A DNA stretch of 64,000 nucleotides from Listeria booriae. Lineage in GTDB: Bacteria > Bacillota > Bacilli > Lactobacillales > Listeriaceae. The stretch is from NCBI RefSeq assembly GCF_000766865.1, contig NZ_JNFA01000023.1, forward strand, positions 124,001 to 188,000, written 5' to 3'. The notes below the pieces were generated by a model. That model worked only from the letters and a program-made list of their open reading frames with translations, made no database searches and had not been told where the DNA came from. Below, in pieces: positions 18,902 through 28,405 of this stretch (position 1 is the first letter of the stretch; each line of letters begins with the position of its first letter). The position numbers were made by a program, and so were the translations under genes.

Positions 18902-19914
18902 TTCGCGCCGCTCCTTTTCACAATCAAAGCCAGCCGAATTTGGAAATAATCCAGTTCACCAAACGCCTCTTTGATTTCCTTCAACGACTGCCACGTTCCT
19001 TGCGCGACACCGTCCACTGCAGCTTCATCAATCCATGCACCTACCGAAAAATCAGGTACCGTCGCGGCAATTTCCACCAAATGATCTTGAATCGTGCTCC
19101 ACTTCAAACGCCTAATCGCCATCACCCGCTCCGTATCAAGCCCTTGTCGCAACAAATGTAGCGTCTCTTGTGCCGAAGTCGTCAATTCCCGCGTCGCATC
19201 TGGCAGCAACTTCTGCAACATCGGAAACCGTTCCAACTGCGCCAACAACTTATGTAACCCGTCCAACCATTCAAAATAATACGCCCACGGCTCCATGTCG
19301 AGTTCCCCAGCAACCTGCAACCCCGTCTTACCAATGTAGTCGCCACCAGAAAACCGCGGCACATACAAATCCGCCTTCGCATCTTGCAACCACATAGCCA
19401 GTTCCCTATAAAACGCCGTCCGCGCCTCACTTCGCGTCTCTTCCTGCAACAAATAACCCAGCCACTGCTTCACGACAAACTGCGTCTCCTCATCGCGCAC
19501 AATCGGCAAATAACGTTTCCGCTCATGCTTCCAGTTACTAAACACCTGCACCGCCAAAAGCAAGCGCTCAAAAAAAGGCGCCGTCCGACTCTGAAACGAA
19601 AACCCATCCAAATCGGCGAACCGCTCCGCAAAGCCCGATTCCGGCACACCCAAAAGCGATACGCCGTCCTCGTCCAACGCAATCCATCCCGCATCCCGCA
19701 ACTGCCCCAAACGCGCATCAAAATACCGTTGTCGCATCATCGGCACACAGCCAAAAAAACGCGTCACATCAAACAAATGCGAATCCTGCACCGCCTGCCC
19801 CGTCCGTTTTCCCGTCACAATCGCATACAAAAAAGCAGGCTTACGCTTCCGCGGAAACGCAGCAATCACATGTAACAAATACTCATCCAACACATCCACA
19901 TTCGCCCACTCCAT
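18892..19914 (-). CDS. YpbB-like helix-turn-helix protein linked to RecQ
   Basis: 340 residues. There is no enzymatic motif; the sequence is helical and begins M-E-W-A-N-V-D-V-L-D-E-Y, like proteins found directly upstream of recS in Bacillaceae (ypbB). Family members carry an N-terminal winged-helix-like part and a C-terminal helical domain. Ten-base overlap with recQ and conserved synteny suggest a helicase partner, which is inference. It is transcribed divergently from ferredoxin, with about 120 bases between them. Confidence 0.75.
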   Translation of the reverse strand: MEWANVDVLDEYLLHVIAAFPRKRKPAFLYAIVTGKRTGQAVQDSHLFDVTRFFGCVPMMRQRYFDARLGQLRDAGWIALDEDGVSLLGVPESGFAERFADLDGFSFQSRTAPFFERLLLAVQVFSNWKHERKRYLPIVRDEETQFVVKQWLGYLLQEETRSEARTAFYRELAMWLQDAKADLYVPRFSGGDYIGKTGLQVAGELDMEPWAYYFEWLDGLHKLLAQLERFPMLQKLLPDATRELTTSAQETLHLLRQGLDTERVMAIRRLKWSTIQDHLVEIAATVPDFSVGAWIDEAAVDGVAQGTWQSLKEIKEAFGELDYFQIRLALIVKRSGAKCN

Positions 19915-20038
19915 TTCCGATACTTTCCCACTATTTTAACACGAAAACATCTGTTCGGCATCCCCATTTGCGAAATTTGCTAAAAAAGACTTTTGAGAGT
20001 AAAATCAAGTAGAATATCTCACGAAAGGAGTGTCTTCC

Positions 20039-20287
20039 ATGAAATACACAATCGTCGACCAATCCACCTGCATTGCTTGCGGCGCCTGCTCCGTTCACGC
20101 CCCCGACCTATTCGACTACAACGACGAAGGCCTAGCATTCACGATACGAGACAACAACACAGGCACAGTACCCATTCCTGCTAACCTCGAAGAAGACGCC
20201 ATAGACGCCGAACAAGCCTGCCCGTCTTTATCCATAAAAATAGCGGATCACCCGTTTCATGGCAACCCGCTCCAATATAATTCCTAA
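20039..20287 (+). CDS. fer: [4Fe-4S] ferredoxin
   Basis: 82 residues from M-K-Y-T-I-V-D, with AAAGGAG seven bases upstream. Cys11, Cys14 and Cys17 (C-I-A-C-G-A-C) plus Cys61 in A-C-P bind one cubane cluster, the Bacillus Fer type. The acidic surface fits an electron carrier. The possible reductase partner is encoded at 35016. Codons upstream of 20039 are in frame but lack a ribosome site. Confidence 0.94.
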   Translation: MKYTIVDQSTCIACGACSVHAPDLFDYNDEGLAFTIRDNNTGTVPIPANLEEDAIDAEQACPSLSIKIADHPFHGNPLQYNS

Positions 20288-20292
20288 TTTTT

Positions 20293-20328
20293 AAAAAGCA
20301 TCTTACACCACACCATGATGCTTTTTAT
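20293..20328. terminator. Terminator at the fer/ribU convergence
   Basis: AAAAAGCATC (20293-20302) pairs with GATGCTTTTT (20317-20326). It is followed by T-rich sequence on the plus strand and by AAAAATTAG-complement T on the minus strand. It terminates fer and overlaps the last codons of ribU, so it may serve both genes. Confidence 0.75.
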
Positions 20329-20911
20329 CTTTGCTTACTTTTAATTTAACAATCGTGTTTTTCATAATCCAAGAACGCATTCTGCCGTACACTAAGATAA
20401 ATACCGCGCCGACAACCACACCTTTTAATAAGTTAAATGGTATAATCGCTGTCGTAACAAGCGCTGCAATATCTGTCCCAGCTGGCAAACCGCCCACCGT
20501 AATATAAAAAGGTAATACGACGAAGTAATTAAGTAGCGATATCACCACCGTCAACGTCACTGTTCCAATCCCAACCCCTAAAATCATTGCTTTGGTCGAA
20601 CGCGCATAACGGAACACATAGTAGATTGGCAACACGAAACAAATGCCCGATAAGAAATTTGTCATCTCACCAACAGGTACACCAACAAAGCTCCCTGTCA
20701 CTAAATACTCCAGCACATTCTTCACAAATTCAATTAAAATAATAGCTAGCGGACCAAACAATAAGCCACCAATCGCCGCTGGAACATCACTAAAATCAAG
20801 CTTCAAAAATGGTGCACTCGGCAATAACGGGAATTGAATCAACATGATGACAAACGCCACCGCTCCCAATACTGCAATACTTACAAACGTCTTTAAAGAA
20901 TACTTCTTCAT
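20303..20911 (-). CDS. ribU: Riboflavin ECF transporter substrate-binding subunit RibU
   Basis: 202 residues and about six membrane helices. The N-terminal half contains the [11 protein letters not shown] segment that is characteristic of RibU S-components. It captures riboflavin and works with the shared ECF energising module encoded elsewhere. The ATG at 20911 follows AAGGAG by 11 bases; a GTG at 20920 is too close to that site. Control by FMN is shown by the riboswitch at 21168-21288 and the terminator at 20982-21015 in the leader. Confidence 0.94.
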   Translation of the reverse strand: MKKYSLKTFVSIAVLGAVAFVIMLIQFPLLPSAPFLKLDFSDVPAAIGGLLFGPLAIILIEFVKNVLEYLVTGSFVGVPVGEMTNFLSGICFVLPIYYVFRYARSTKAMILGVGIGTVTLTVVISLLNYFVVLPFYITVGGLPAGTDIAALVTTAIIPFNLLKGVVVGAVFILVYGRMRSWIMKNTIVKLKVSKDKKHHGVV

Positions 20912-20981
20912 CAAAATCACTTCTCCTTAGATGTTCATCCTAAGAATCTGCGGTTTCCCTTTTTATCTACGACACTACACG

Positions 20982-21015
20982 AAAAAAATCCCCCGAAAAA
21001 AACAATCGAGGGATG
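20982..21015 (-). terminator. Riboswitch-controlled terminator upstream of ribU
   Basis: On the minus strand, ATCCCTCGA pairs with TTCGGGGGAT and is followed by TTTTTTCG. It lies about 150 bases after the FMN aptamer and 70 bases before the ribU start, so it is the likely off-switch. Confidence 0.75.
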
Positions 21016-21167
21016 GTATGTGAAATTCCAAACATGTCACGTATATTCAAACAAGACCTCCTGCAAACACAACAAAAACAAGTTGCGTCTTTAAAAGTGG
21101 TCACGCCAAAATAGACTACTGACAAGTCAATTTTTCAAGTAGGTACGCCAAACAACAAGCGAACCAA

Positions 21168-21288
21168 CATCTCCTCCCATCCAGACTATACTGTCGGTTT
21201 TGGAATTGCACCAAATCAACCATCTCAAAAAGAAACAGTTCGTGGACTTTAACCACCGGTCGGGAATTACACCCTGCCCCGAAGATGA
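21168..21288 (-). ncRNA. FMN riboswitch (RFN element)
   Basis: On the minus strand, the conserved aptamer blocks appear in order: CTTCGGGGCAGGGTG, AATTCCCGACCGG, TGGTTAAAGTCCACGAAC, and GATGGGAGGAGATG at the 3' end. These are the invariant loops of the RFN element that binds flavin mononucleotide. With the downstream terminator it should reduce ribU transcription when FMN is plentiful. The roughly 240 bases from here to ribU hold only the terminator and no convincing gene. Confidence 0.95.
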
Positions 21289-21357
21289 ACGATATTTTAT
21301 TTTTTGTTACTTGCTCATTGTATCATAAGCAATTCCTGCCTGTAAAGCCTGCAAAAC

Positions 21358-21879
21358 TCATCCCCACGGAATATTGGTGGACAAAGATGCTGCAAGCGCC
21401 CGACTTTGTGTCAAACGTTTCTTACGAGCTTGACTCCGTTCCTCGGCATCACGACTAATCATTTTTTCCTCATCGCTTTGCGGGACAACAGTTGGTACTT
21501 CAACCGTTTTGCCATTATCGTCAATCGCGACAAACGTCAAAAACGAAGTCGCAGCCAAATAACGCTCGCCATCTTTTAAGTTCTCGGCAATCACTTTTAC
21601 GAAAATCTCCATCGAAGAACGCCCTGTTGACGCCACATATGATTCTAAGCAAACCGAGTGATCATTTTTGATCGGTTGCAAAAAGTCCACGGAATCCGTC
21701 GATGCTGTGACAATCCCTGTACGGCAGTGACGGGATGCGCTAATAGAAGCCGTATCATCAATGTACGTCATCAAACGCCCACCGAAAAGCGTATTATGAT
21801 TATTTGTGTCCGATGGAAACACCCGACTTGTTTTAATTACCAATGAATCTTTACAAAATTTTTGCATGCGTTCTGTCAT
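21358..21879 (-). CDS. Acyl-CoA thioesterase, hotdog fold (YkhA-like)
   Basis: 173 residues from M-T-E-R-M-Q, with AAAGGAG ten bases upstream. The hotdog acyl-CoA hydrolase pattern N-H-N-T-L-F-G-G-R-L-M-T-Y-I-D is present, with the catalytic Asn and Asp, followed by V-D-F-L-Q-P-I and a T-F-V-A-I-D strand. Family members hydrolyse medium to long acyl-CoA; the exact substrate is not evident. A basic/acidic tail of about 40 residues follows the fold. It lies just after resE on the same strand, 15 bases apart, and may share its transcript. Confidence 0.88.
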   Translation of the reverse strand: MTERMQKFCKDSLVIKTSRVFPSDTNNHNTLFGGRLMTYIDDTASISASRHCRTGIVTASTDSVDFLQPIKNDHSVCLESYVASTGRSSMEIFVKVIAENLKDGERYLAATSFLTFVAIDDNGKTVEVPTVVPQSDEEKMISRDAEERSQARKKRLTQSRALAASLSTNIPWG

Positions 21880-21894
21880 TTTTACCAAACTCCT

Positions 21895-23676
21895 TTATAC
21901 ATCTGTGGAAAGCGGCAATGTGATAATGAATGTGGAACCAATGCCTAAGTTACTTTCCACGCTTATTTTACCATTATGCGCTTCGACAATATTTTTTACA
22001 ATCGATAGACCTATTCCTGTGCCTGTTTTCCCGCGAACACGCGCTTTGTCGGCCTTATAGAAACGCTCAAATAGGAATGGGATATCTTCTTCGGCAATAC
22101 CGCTACCGTTATCGATAATCTTAATCACCAGCTCGTCCGCATAGAAATTCGCCGTTTCATGGACTTCGACGACACCATCGTAATCCTCGCGCCCCGTATG
22201 ACGAATCGCATTCATAATCAAGTTCACGAGCACCTGCTCCATCCGATCCTGATCAAATGTATATTCCAAATCCGGATCATCGGCTACCAACCTTAGCTTC
22301 ACGTTATTTTCTTTCGCCAACACTTCAAAATTCGACACGACTTTATCAAGGAATGGCGCAATTTGTTCCCGTTCTTTATCTAATTGATTAAAACCTGCTT
22401 CCATCCGCGCCAAATCAAGCATATCATTCACTAATCGCCCAATTCGCAACGACTCATCATAAATAATCTGCGCAAATTCGCGAACTTCTTCATCGGTTTG
22501 CGCCACACCATCAATAATTGCTTCACTATAACCTTGCAACATCGAAATCGGCGTCCGCAACTCATGCGAGACATTGTTTACGAAATCCGTTTTCATTTTT
22601 TCTAGTCGTTTTTCCTCTGTCATATCACGAATAACCGTAACAATACTCCGGATGTCATCCCCGTTATAAAGCAATGTCAAAATCGCGACATAGGTCTGAT
22701 CTCCGAACGAAATCTCGCCCACTTGCTCCTCACGCGTTTCCCAAATGTTCGACAACATCTCGTCTAGTTTTGGCGGAATTAGCACTTTATCGCTATTTTC
22801 CGTAGAAAAGAACCAGTCATGCAAGAACTGCTCTGCAGGCGGGTTGCTCAATATAATCGTCTTATCAATATTGAATTTAATAACCCCGTCCGCCATACCG
22901 ACCAAAATATTCGATAACTGCTCCTTTTCTTGACGAAGCGCACTAATATTGTATTTCAGTTGCTGCGCCATTTTGTTAAAAGCAATACCTAAATCGCCAA
23001 TCTCATCATGCGTATATGTCGGCACCCGATTATCAAAATTCCCTTTAGAAACCGCAATCGCAATCTTTTTCATTTCGCGGAGTGGGTAAGACATGCGCGA
23101 AGACAGAATATAAGACAAAATCGACGTCACAAGTACCGCTACAATCCCCGAAATAACTAGTGTTTTCGTCACTTGGCCGGTAATTTCTAGAATATCACCG
23201 TATGAGCGATACACATATACCGTACAAATATTCCCATCTAACGTCTTAAAACGCTGCGCTCCCATATGTACTGTTTCATCCGTCTGATCTTGATAGAAAT
23301 TATAACTTTCACTAACGAAATCGCCTTTATCCAAATGTTCATTAAATTTCTGATTGCTAAATAGTTTCTGATAAGAAGCATCATCCAAGTGCATACTCGT
23401 TTGCTTAGACGCAATCACTTCTCCGTCCTGCTCCACAATAACCCCTATAGATTCATCCAAAAGATCAAAAGCCGGATCAAGCATATCCAAATTTTCTCCC
23501 GACTCAATCAAATTCCCTATGTGCTCTGTCGTTGTATGGATATCCTCTGTGATTTGTTCGGAATTCTTATCCCCATATGTAATGGCAATGAAAAAGCCCG
23601 TTGCAACAAGTACAGCCGTCAATAATAGAATGATAGAACCCCATATTTTCCCTACAATACTATGCCAAAATCTCAT
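21895..23676 (-). CDS. resE: Sensor histidine kinase ResE
   Basis: 593 residues from M-R-F-W-H-S, after AAAGGG. Architecture: membrane segments at about 11-33 and 172-192 enclosing an extracytoplasmic sensor, HAMP (about 193-245), a PAS domain (about 255-350), HisKA with phospho-acceptor His371 in V-S-H-E-L-R-T-P, then a HATPase domain with N-A-I-R-H-T and D-N-G-S-G-I boxes. It is paired with ResD. In Bacillus the pair governs respiration under oxygen limitation and nitric oxide; in Listeria ResD also affects virulence and sugar uptake. Longer in-frame starts to 23766 lack good ribosome sites. Confidence 0.93.
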   Translation of the reverse strand: MRFWHSIVGKIWGSIILLLTAVLVATGFFIAITYGDKNSEQITEDIHTTTEHIGNLIESGENLDMLDPAFDLLDESIGVIVEQDGEVIASKQTSMHLDDASYQKLFSNQKFNEHLDKGDFVSESYNFYQDQTDETVHMGAQRFKTLDGNICTVYVYRSYGDILEITGQVTKTLVISGIVAVLVTSILSYILSSRMSYPLREMKKIAIAVSKGNFDNRVPTYTHDEIGDLGIAFNKMAQQLKYNISALRQEKEQLSNILVGMADGVIKFNIDKTIILSNPPAEQFLHDWFFSTENSDKVLIPPKLDEMLSNIWETREEQVGEISFGDQTYVAILTLLYNGDDIRSIVTVIRDMTEEKRLEKMKTDFVNNVSHELRTPISMLQGYSEAIIDGVAQTDEEVREFAQIIYDESLRIGRLVNDMLDLARMEAGFNQLDKEREQIAPFLDKVVSNFEVLAKENNVKLRLVADDPDLEYTFDQDRMEQVLVNLIMNAIRHTGREDYDGVVEVHETANFYADELVIKIIDNGSGIAEEDIPFLFERFYKADKARVRGKTGTGIGLSIVKNIVEAHNGKISVESNLGIGSTFIITLPLSTDV

Positions 23677-23790
23677 TCTCACCAGCCCTTTGATTTTGAA
23701 TTTCATCCGCTTTTCACGCTTTATAGACCAAAAAAGATAGGCTTTGTCATTAATCGCACCATGCAAAACCTATCTAACTATTTTTTAACA

Positions 23791-24510
23791 TTATTCCGTC
23801 TCTGTTACTTCAAACTTATAGCCAAGTCCCCAAACGGTTACAATCATTTTGGCAGCTTCTTCGGATACATCGTAAAGCTTCTCACGCAAACGTTTAACGT
23901 GGGTATCAATCGTACGCAAGTCGCCAAAGAACTCGTAGCGCCATACTTCTTTTAGTAACGATTCACGGTCAAATACTTTATCCGGTGACTTCGCCAAATA
24001 ATAAAGCAAGTCATACTCTTTTGGCGTCAAGTTAATTTCTTGACCTTCCACGATAACGCGATGCGCCTCGTTATCGATTTTTAAATGTGGGAACGTAATA
24101 ATATCCCCTGGAGCGCTCGTAGCAATTGGATGACTGTGTTGTTGCGCGCGTCGTAAAACAGCCTTCACGCGTAGTACAACTTCGCGCGGGCTAAACGGTT
24201 TTACTATGTAATCGTCGGCACCCACTTCGAATCCTTGAACACGATTGGCTTCTTCTCCTTTAGCTGTCAGCATGACAACTGGTGTTGCTTTATACTCCCG
24301 CAGTTCGCGGCAAACTTCGATACCATCTTTTCCTGGCATCATCAAATCAAGCAAAATAACATCATAACTATTATCAATCGCAAGCTGCAACGCTTGATCT
24401 CCGTCACTAGCTTCTTCAATTTTATAATTCTCACGTTCAAGATACATTTTCAGTAAACGCCTAATCCGGTCTTCGTCATCCACAACGAGAATTTTCACTT
24501 GCTCACTCAT
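23791..24510 (-). CDS. resD: Response regulator ResD, OmpR/PhoB family
   Basis: 239 residues. The receiver domain has Asp11/Asp12, phospho-acceptor Asp55 in L-L-D-L-M-M-P-G and Lys107 (I-V-K-P-F-S). The C-terminal winged helix contains L-T-P-K-E-Y-D-L-L and R-T-I-D-T-H-V-K-R-L-R-E-K. It is the DNA-binding output of ResE, about 115 bases upstream of it. The resABC cytochrome-biogenesis genes that precede resDE in Bacillus are not here; rluB comes instead. The 349-base gap upstream holds a terminator for rluB; I could not define the resD promoter. Confidence 0.95.
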   Translation of the reverse strand: MSEQVKILVVDDEDRIRRLLKMYLERENYKIEEASDGDQALQLAIDNSYDVILLDLMMPGKDGIEVCRELREYKATPVVMLTAKGEEANRVQGFEVGADDYIVKPFSPREVVLRVKAVLRRAQQHSHPIATSAPGDIITFPHLKIDNEAHRVIVEGQEINLTPKEYDLLYYLAKSPDKVFDRESLLKEVWRYEFFGDLRTIDTHVKRLREKLYDVSEEAAKMIVTVWGLGYKFEVTETE

Positions 24511-24755
24511 AGGTAATCATCCCCTTACTCGTTTCTCCAAAAAAACTGGAAACTTATTTCGGTATGTAGCTATTCCCCTAGTCTTTCGTACCTTTTTATT
24601 GACAGTTTGTTCACAACTTTAGCATAACATAAAATTATGCATATTGCTTCAACAAACCGCCATCTTTTGAAGAAATTATACATGTTTTTTTTAGTTTTAG
24701 CTATTTTAAAGCTTTATTTGGTCGAAAAAAGGCACATTTTTAGTTACTGACGGCA

Positions 24756-24792
24756 ACAAAAAACTAGGGATAATGGCATGTATTCCCCTAGA
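24756..24792 (-). terminator. Terminator after rluB
   Basis: On the minus strand, ATCTAGGGGAATA pairs with TATCCCTAG across a short loop, followed by TTTTTTG. It isolates rluB from resDE. Confidence 0.75.
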
Positions 24793-24859
24793 TTTTCATT
24801 AAAAATGTAAAATTATCTATGTTGTTTGCCTTACTAAATCTAGTTTTGCACCAACGTTA

Positions 24860-25591
24860 TTATTTTTTGTCTCCAAATTGGGTTAAAGCTTTCAGTTTTT
24901 TTACTTCATGGTGGGTTAGTTCTCTTCGCTCACCAGCATTTAGCCCTTTTAAGTCTAAAAAGGCATAAGCTTCCCTTGACAATTTTTGCACAGGATGCCC
25001 GATGATGTCAAACATTTTACGCACTTGGCGGTTTCGGCCTTCATGAATGATGACTTCTACGATTGCTTTTTCTTTCTTTTTATCGAAAGATTGGAGGCGT
25101 ACTTTTGCTCTAGCGGTTTTGCGACCTTCAAGCATAACACCGTTTTCTAGTTTGCGCAAGGCTTCTTTTGTTGGAATTCCTTTAACGCGGGCGATGTATC
25201 GTTTCTCTACTTCGAATTTCGGATGCATCAATTGATTCGCAAAATCGCCATCATTTGTCATTAATAACAAACCTGACGTATCGTAATCAAGACGCCCAAC
25301 TGGATACAAACGTTCCGGAATATCCGTGAAAAAATCAGACACAACACGGCGCTTCTTATCATCAGAAACTGCAGACATGACGCTCCGTGGTTTGTACAGT
25401 AAGAAATAACGCTTCACTTCCTGTGTCAACTCAACGCCATTGACCTCGATTTTATCAGAATTGCCTACTTTTACGCCAAGTTCACGAACGACTTGTCCAT
25501 TTACTTTTACTTTACCTTCTTCTATCATCACTTCTGCTTTTCTACGCGATGTGATACCTGCATTTGCAATTACCTTTTGCAACCGTTCCAT
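24860..25591 (-). CDS. rluB: 23S rRNA pseudouridine synthase RluB
   Basis: 243 residues from M-E-R-L-Q-K, with AGAGGTG upstream. An N-terminal S4 RNA-binding domain (about 1-60) precedes the RsuA-family catalytic domain, with Asp102 in G-R-L-D-Y-D-T-S-G. It is predicted to modify U2605-equivalent in 23S rRNA. It follows scpB at 34 bases, the same cluster as in Bacillus (scpA-scpB-rluB). Confidence 0.94.
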   Translation of the reverse strand: MERLQKVIANAGITSRRKAEVMIEEGKVKVNGQVVRELGVKVGNSDKIEVNGVELTQEVKRYFLLYKPRSVMSAVSDDKKRRVVSDFFTDIPERLYPVGRLDYDTSGLLLMTNDGDFANQLMHPKFEVEKRYIARVKGIPTKEALRKLENGVMLEGRKTARAKVRLQSFDKKKEKAIVEVIIHEGRNRQVRKMFDIIGHPVQKLSREAYAFLDLKGLNAGERRELTHHEVKKLKALTQFGDKK

Positions 25592-25625
25592 CTTGCACCT
25601 CTTTTTTAGCACTGCTAATTATTCT

Positions 25626-26198
25626 TTACTTGCCGTTAAATCGATCGAAAAACAAATCCATTTCGTCTTGTACCATTTCCTCAGAATCTGCTGTATCCAT
25701 CGATGGCAAATCTTCTATCTTATTCAAACCGAAACAATCCAAGAATTCAGATGTCGTCACATACAGTTTAGCACGACCAGCACCTTCTACGCGACCTTTA
25801 TCCATTATTAACCCTTTAGCAATTAATGTATGAATCGGGCCATCCGTTTTCACGCCACGAATATCATCAATTTCCATCCGTGTAATCGGCTGCCGATACG
25901 CGATAATCGCTAGTGTTTCAAGCGATGCCTGTGACAATGTCGTATTTCCAGGAACCGTCACTAGTTTTCGCAAATAAGCGGCATTTTCCTTTTTTGTCGC
26001 TAGTTGAAATGTACCCGCAAGCTCTAACAAAAGAATGCCACGTTCTGGACTCTCGGCATAGCTATCACTCAATGTTTCCAATAAATTGAGGGCTTCAATA
26101 TGGCTGATTTCCATAACCTCTGTTACTTGTTTTGTGCTTAATCCTTCATCACCCGCTGCAAACAGCAAGCTTTCCAGAATGCCTAATTTCTTATTCAC
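25626..26198 (-). CDS. scpB: Segregation and condensation protein B
   Basis: 190 residues with two predicted winged-helix domains; the conserved T-L-A-I-I-A-Y-R-Q-P-I-T-R block lies near residue 94. It forms the SMC-ScpA-ScpB condensin that compacts and separates chromosomes. Four-base overlap with scpA implies coupled translation. Confidence 0.95.
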   Translation of the reverse strand: MNKKLGILESLLFAAGDEGLSTKQVTEVMEISHIEALNLLETLSDSYAESPERGILLLELAGTFQLATKKENAAYLRKLVTVPGNTTLSQASLETLAIIAYRQPITRMEIDDIRGVKTDGPIHTLIAKGLIMDKGRVEGAGRAKLYVTTSEFLDCFGLNKIEDLPSMDTADSEEMVQDEMDLFFDRFNGK

Positions 26199-26941
26199 GC
26201 CTCTTCTTCACCTCTACTAAAAACATATAACGTCGCAAAACTTCTAGACTGCGACACACCGATTTGGCGTCGCTTCATCAATTCTAGCACCGCTAAAAAC
26301 GTAACGATTAACTCATCTTTTGTCGATGCCTCAAATAAATCTTCAAAAACAACACGGCCATCTGTCGCCTCAATATAATCCATCACTTCATTCATTCGCT
26401 GATCAATCGATATTTCTTGCTTTGTAATCCGCGTATGAAGCGGCTGGTTCAATTTTTTTCGTCGTAGCATCTTGTGGAACGCACCTAGCATATCGTTTAA
26501 TGACACATCTAGATTCGCCTGTTTGCTTGACGTATCATATTCACCTAAGTCCATCGGCGCTTTACCAAAATAGAAATTACGCTCCGATTCTTTTTCCTTC
26601 AGTTGACGCGCAGCTTCTTTAAAGCGTTTGTATTCCATCAATTTCTCCACTAATTCATCCCGTGGATCGACCGAATCATCAAAATCCTCAAAATCGATTT
26701 CCAGTTCTTGTTTTGGCAGCAACATCTTGCTTTTAATCGCCAGAAGCGTCGCCGCCATTACCAAGTACTCGCTTGCCACATCTAGCTCCAGCTCTTTCAT
26801 CATATGAATGTATTCCAAATATTGATCGGTAATTTCCGCCATCGGAATATCATAAATATCAATTTCCAGTTGCTGAATGAGTTGCAATAACAAATCAAGC
26901 GGGCCCTCAAAAGCCTCCACCTTAAAATTAATTCCTGACAT
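26195..26941 (-). CDS. scpA: Segregation and condensation protein A (kleisin)
   Basis: 248 residues from M-S-G-I-N-F, with AAGGTGG eight bases upstream. The N-terminal F-E-G-P-L-D-L-L-L-Q-L-I motif that binds the SMC neck is present, as is the C-terminal winged helix that binds the SMC cap. As the kleisin it bridges the SMC heads and ScpB. It starts 14 bases after lysA. Confidence 0.95.
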   Translation of the reverse strand: MSGINFKVEAFEGPLDLLLQLIQQLEIDIYDIPMAEITDQYLEYIHMMKELELDVASEYLVMAATLLAIKSKMLLPKQELEIDFEDFDDSVDPRDELVEKLMEYKRFKEAARQLKEKESERNFYFGKAPMDLGEYDTSSKQANLDVSLNDMLGAFHKMLRRKKLNQPLHTRITKQEISIDQRMNEVMDYIEATDGRVVFEDLFEASTKDELIVTFLAVLELMKRRQIGVSQSRSFATLYVFSRGEEEA

Positions 26942-26954
26942 ACTTGTTCCCACC

Positions 26955-28265
26955 TTAATAAAGCGGTAAATCCAGTTGCACTAAGTTCTCATAGGATTCC
27001 CGTTGCACAACCAGTCTATCTTCTCCGTTTTCGACAAAAACAACAGCTGCCCGCGGAATTCGGTTGTAGTTATTGGCCATCGAGTAGCCGTAAGCCCCCG
27101 TACAAAATACCGCCAAAACTTCTCCTGCATCCGATTTTGGCAATGGTAAATCCCAAATCAGCATATCGCCAGACTCACAGCATTTCCCAGCAATCGCCAC
27201 CGTCTCATCCGGTTCTTCCAAAGGACGTGACGCAATCACTGCATCGTATTTCGCTTCATATAAAGAAGGTCTAATATTATCCGACATACCGCCATCCACC
27301 GCAACAAATTTCCGAATCTCCGGCACCTCTTTACGCGAACCAATCGTATAAAGCGTCGTACCAGCCTCACCGACAAGGGAACGTCCTGGCTCAATCCAAA
27401 TTTCCGGCATCGCAAGCGCATTATCCTGCGCCACTTCACGCACATCGGCAATAATCGCACGCACATACTCAGAAGGCGGCAACGGTTGGTCATCCGCCGT
27501 ATAGCGCACACCAAATCCACCACCTAAGTTCAGCACCTCCGCATGAAAATCAAGCGAATCACGCCAAACCACCAATTGCTCCATAATCCGATGCGCCGCC
27601 AATTTAAACCCAGTCGTTTCAAAAATTTGCGACCCAATATGACAATGCAATCCAATCAACTGGAACGCCTCATTCGCCATCACACGACGAATCGCCTCTT
27701 CCGCCTGACCGTTCGTCAACCCAAAGCCAAATTTCGAATCATCTTGCCCTGTCAAAATATAATCATGCGTATGCGCCTCAATCCCAGGTGTCACACGAAT
27801 CAATACAGCCATCCGCGCACCCTTCTCCTGCAACACATCCGCTAACAATTCAATCTCATAAAAATTATCAATCACGACACAGCCGATACCATAATCAATT
27901 GCCATTTCTAGTTCCTGTCTTGTTTTATTGTTCCCATGAAAATGAATCCGTTCCGCTGGAAAATCCGCTTTCATCGCAGTAAACAATTCGCCACCCGAAA
28001 CAACATCTAACGACAAGCCCTCTTCATGCATCAATTGATAAATCGCCACCGTCGAAAAAGCCTTACTCGCATAAGCAACTTGCGCTTTCACGCCAAGCTC
28101 TTCAAATGTCTTTTTAAAACCACGAGCACGTTCTTTAATTAACGCAACGTCGTACACATACAGCGGTGTTCCATATTTTTGCGCTAGCTTTAAAGTGTCC
28201 ACCCCTCCAATTTCTAGATGTCCAACTTCATTTACCCGCATCGTACCAAATGATTCAAACGCCAC
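26955..28265 (-). CDS. lysA: Diaminopimelate decarboxylase
   Basis: 436 residues from a GTG start preceded by AAGGTGG. The PLP lysine lies in Y-A-S-K-A-F near residue 67. H-C-H-I-G-S-Q, G-G-G-F-G-V and the C-E-S-G-D loop (C-C-E-S-G-D) are all present. It makes lysine from meso-diaminopimelate. A second enzyme of the same route, dapF, lies at the end of this window. The scpA gene follows closely. Confidence 0.95.
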   Translation of the reverse strand: MAFESFGTMRVNEVGHLEIGGVDTLKLAQKYGTPLYVYDVALIKERARGFKKTFEELGVKAQVAYASKAFSTVAIYQLMHEEGLSLDVVSGGELFTAMKADFPAERIHFHGNNKTRQELEMAIDYGIGCVVIDNFYEIELLADVLQEKGARMAVLIRVTPGIEAHTHDYILTGQDDSKFGFGLTNGQAEEAIRRVMANEAFQLIGLHCHIGSQIFETTGFKLAAHRIMEQLVVWRDSLDFHAEVLNLGGGFGVRYTADDQPLPPSEYVRAIIADVREVAQDNALAMPEIWIEPGRSLVGEAGTTLYTIGSRKEVPEIRKFVAVDGGMSDNIRPSLYEAKYDAVIASRPLEEPDETVAIAGKCCESGDMLIWDLPLPKSDAGEVLAVFCTGAYGYSMANNYNRIPRAAVVFVENGEDRLVVQRESYENLVQLDLPLY

Positions 28266-28361
28266 GTCAATCCCACCTTTTTGTTTAATTAGAATACAAA
28301 AGTTCTTTTATATAGTAGCATACAAGCGCACCGAGGTACAATAGCCAGTTACGAATTCATA

Positions 28362-28398
28362 GAAAAACGCCTCACACAAAATCAAGAAGGTGAGACGT
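28362..28398 (-). terminator. Terminator after pnp
   Basis: On the minus strand, ACGTCTCAC pairs with GTGAGGCGT, followed by TTTTTC. It lies just beyond the pnp stop codon. Confidence 0.8.
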
Positions 28399-28405
28399 CC
28401 ACACA

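Noticed and set aside
19384-19875. 163-codon plus-strand frame opposite the ypbB-like gene
   Set aside because: No ribosome site, low-complexity Arg/His/Pro composition, and full overlap with a well-supported gene.
21013-21062. Possible small upstream frame in the ribU leader near AGGAGG
   Set aside because: The nearest ATG is about 21 bases from AGGAGG and the TTG is too close; the frame overlaps the terminator, so coding is unlikely.
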